Source of the DNA: JBNKFQ01 sp050289385
GTDB lineage: Bacteria; Pseudomonadota; Gammaproteobacteria; Pseudomonadales; Porticoccaceae
NCBI GenBank assembly: GCA_050289385.1
Contig: JBNKFQ010000338.1
Location: 1-16,382, forward strand
Reading direction: 5' to 3'
Length of the DNA: 16,382 nt
Of the stretch, positions 15,223-16,382 are shown in pieces; within the stretch, counting starts at the first letter, position 1, and each line of letters opens with the position of its first letter. Below the pieces are notes generated by a model that saw nothing but the letters and a program-made list of their open reading frames with translations, was not told the DNA's origin and searched no databases. Both the position numbers and the translations under genes were made by a program.

Positions 15223-16382
15223 GTGGAACTACTATCGGGTGGAGAAATCCTGATCAGGGCATTGAAAGACGCCGGGGTAAAGCATGTATGGGGCTACCCT
15301 GGCGGTGCGGCTTTGCACATATACGACGCGTTGTTCAGGCAAGAGGATGTCGAGCATATTCTGGTGCGTCACGAACAGGCGGCGGTACACGCAGCGGATG
15401 GGTTTTCCCGCGCTACCGGCGAGGTGGGCACGGTGCTGGTAACGTCGGGCCCCGGCGCCACCAACACCATTACCGGTATCGCAACGGCTTATATGGACTC
15501 GATACCATTGGTGGTGATTTCTGCACAGGTAGTGCAGGACAAGATTGGCGAGGACGCCTTCCAGGAAACGGATATGATCGGCGTATCACGTCCGGTCGTA
15601 AAACACAGTTTTCTGGTCAAGCGCGCCGAGGATCTGGCGGCGACCATTGCGAGGGCCTACCACATTGCCAGCACCGGCCGCCCCGGCCCGGTAGTGGTGG
15701 ATATCCCCAAGGACGTTACCCGCCCGGATTACAAAGTGTCTTACCACTACCCCGAGCAGGTCAATATTCGTTCCTATCAGCCCAGCCTGAAGGGACATCC
15801 GCGCCAGATCAAAAAAGCCATGGCGTTAATTTCCAGCGCCAAGCGCCCCGTTATCTATGCCGGCGGTGGGGTGGTGCAGGGAGAGGCACACCGGGAATTG
15901 ACGGAACTGGCTTACCTGGTTAACGCACCGGTTACCCTGACCTTGATGGGGCTGGGGGCATTCCCCGGCAACGATCCGCAATTCCTCGGCATGTTGGGCA
16001 TGCACGGCACCGTGGAATCTAACCTGGCGATGCATCATGCTGACCTGATCCTGGCGGTGGGCGCCCGTTTTGATGATCGTATTACCAATGGCGTTGACAA
16101 ATTCTGTCCCGACGCCCGCATCATTCATATTGATGTGGACCCCACTTCAATATCCAAAACCATTCAGGCTGATGTACCCATCGTAGGTGACTGCAAGCAG
16201 GTGCTGCAGGAAATCGTCAAGCGCATAAAAATTGATCTGGACGAAAACAACACCGAGGGACGCAAGCTGGACCAACAGGCCATTGCTACCTGGTGGCAGC
16301 AGATTGATGAATGGCGCAGTCGTTATGGCATTTACCACGATCAGCGCTACCTGCCCAGTAGTGGCGAAGTTATCAAACCTCA
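15223..16382 (+). CDS. ilvI: Acetolactate synthase large (catalytic) subunit, partial (C-terminus beyond the right edge)
   Basis: The first 386 residues of a thiamine-diphosphate enzyme that condenses two pyruvates to acetolactate, or pyruvate with 2-oxobutyrate, the first common step of Val, Leu and Ile synthesis. The N-terminal PYR domain is clear: MELLSGGEIL, WGYPGGAALHIYDALF, RHEQAAVHAADGFSRATG with the catalytic Glu at 51, TSGPGATNTITGIATAYMDS, FQETDMIGVSRPVVKHSF and GRPGPVVVDIPKDVT. The central FAD-associated domain follows (GARFDDRITNGVDKFCPDA, HIDVDPTSISK). About two thirds of the usual ~575 residues are present; the C-terminal ThDP-Mg motif is past the edge. GTG at 15223 is preferred: GAGG lies 9 bases upstream and it gives the family's MELLSG start. 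ATG at 15208 would add five residues. The small subunit gene would be expected next. Expression is controlled by the attenuator at 15046-15181. ilvB is an alternative symbol. Confidence 0.95.
   Translation, partial: MELLSGGEILIRALKDAGVKHVWGYPGGAALHIYDALFRQEDVEHILVRHEQAAVHAADGFSRATGEVGTVLVTSGPGATNTITGIATAYMDSIPLVVISAQVVQDKIGEDAFQETDMIGVSRPVVKHSFLVKRAEDLAATIARAYHIASTGRPGPVVVDIPKDVTRPDYKVSYHYPEQVNIRSYQPSLKGHPRQIKKAMALISSAKRPVIYAGGGVVQGEAHRELTELAYLVNAPVTLTLMGLGAFPGNDPQFLGMLGMHGTVESNLAMHHADLILAVGARFDDRITNGVDKFCPDARIIHIDVDPTSISKTIQADVPIVGDCKQVLQEIVKRIKIDLDENNTEGRKLDQQAIATWWQQIDEWRSRYGIYHDQRYLPSSGEVIKP

Noticed and set aside
15288..15923. 211-codon plus-strand frame inside the acetolactate synthase gene
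   Set aside because: It is a shifted-frame shadow of a highly conserved gene, Gly/Arg-rich with no domain.

Overview
This window looks like chromosome from a free-living, probably marine, gammaproteobacterium; a Cellvibrionales-type or OM60/SAR92-like lineage would fit. The signs are STN-domain TonB-dependent receptors with an EEMIVTAT-type TonB box, FecI/FecR regulators, a parvulin plus HupE/UreJ pair, and an IlvI-type acetolactate synthase of the kind found in Pseudomonas and relatives. That placement is inference from protein style. No rRNA, tRNA, CRISPR array, prophage or intact insertion sequence was seen.

Layout. Positions 1-1411 (minus strand) hold the N-terminal two thirds of an EF-G-like translational GTPase that runs off the left edge. 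Positions 1504-5866 hold a first cell-surface-signalling cassette: ECF sigma factor, overlapping FecR anti-sigma factor, STN-type TonB receptor. Positions 5994-10328 hold a second cassette with the same order and strand but strongly diverged proteins. Positions 10329-11026 are non-coding, with a stem-loop, a convincing terminator and four 18-bp-spaced TTTGGTAT repeats. Positions 11045-13086 hold a translationally coupled parvulin-type PPIase and a HupE/UreJ-type membrane protein. Positions 13087-13711 carry an antisense fragment of a BNR/sialidase-like protein. A secreted class-C-beta-lactamase-fold serine hydrolase follows (13712-14947). Positions 14983-15181 form a complete branched-chain amino-acid attenuator (promoter, Val/Leu-rich leader peptide, antiterminator/terminator). 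The acetolactate synthase large subunit then runs off the right edge.

How the genes work together. Each TonB receptor carries a periplasmic STN signalling domain. It should signal through its FecR partner to its sigma factor when substrate is bound. Upstream of both the first sigma gene and the first receptor gene is one shared two-block promoter-like motif (AAAACTG-N18-CTCGTCTAAA). Upstream of the second sigma gene and second receptor gene is a different shared motif (GGTGTCCTTTT-N9-GTTCGTCA). Spacing is identical within each pair. I read this as two parallel, separately addressed, positively autoregulated circuits, and it is the main finding. Substrates cannot be told from sequence. No Fur box was seen, and the nearby HupE-like protein leaves nickel/cobalt or another metal as one possibility for the second receptor.

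Other notable items are the seven-copy GTTGGAA repeat just upstream of the second receptor promoter, the 18-bp array upstream of the PPIase, and the fully readable ilv attenuator.
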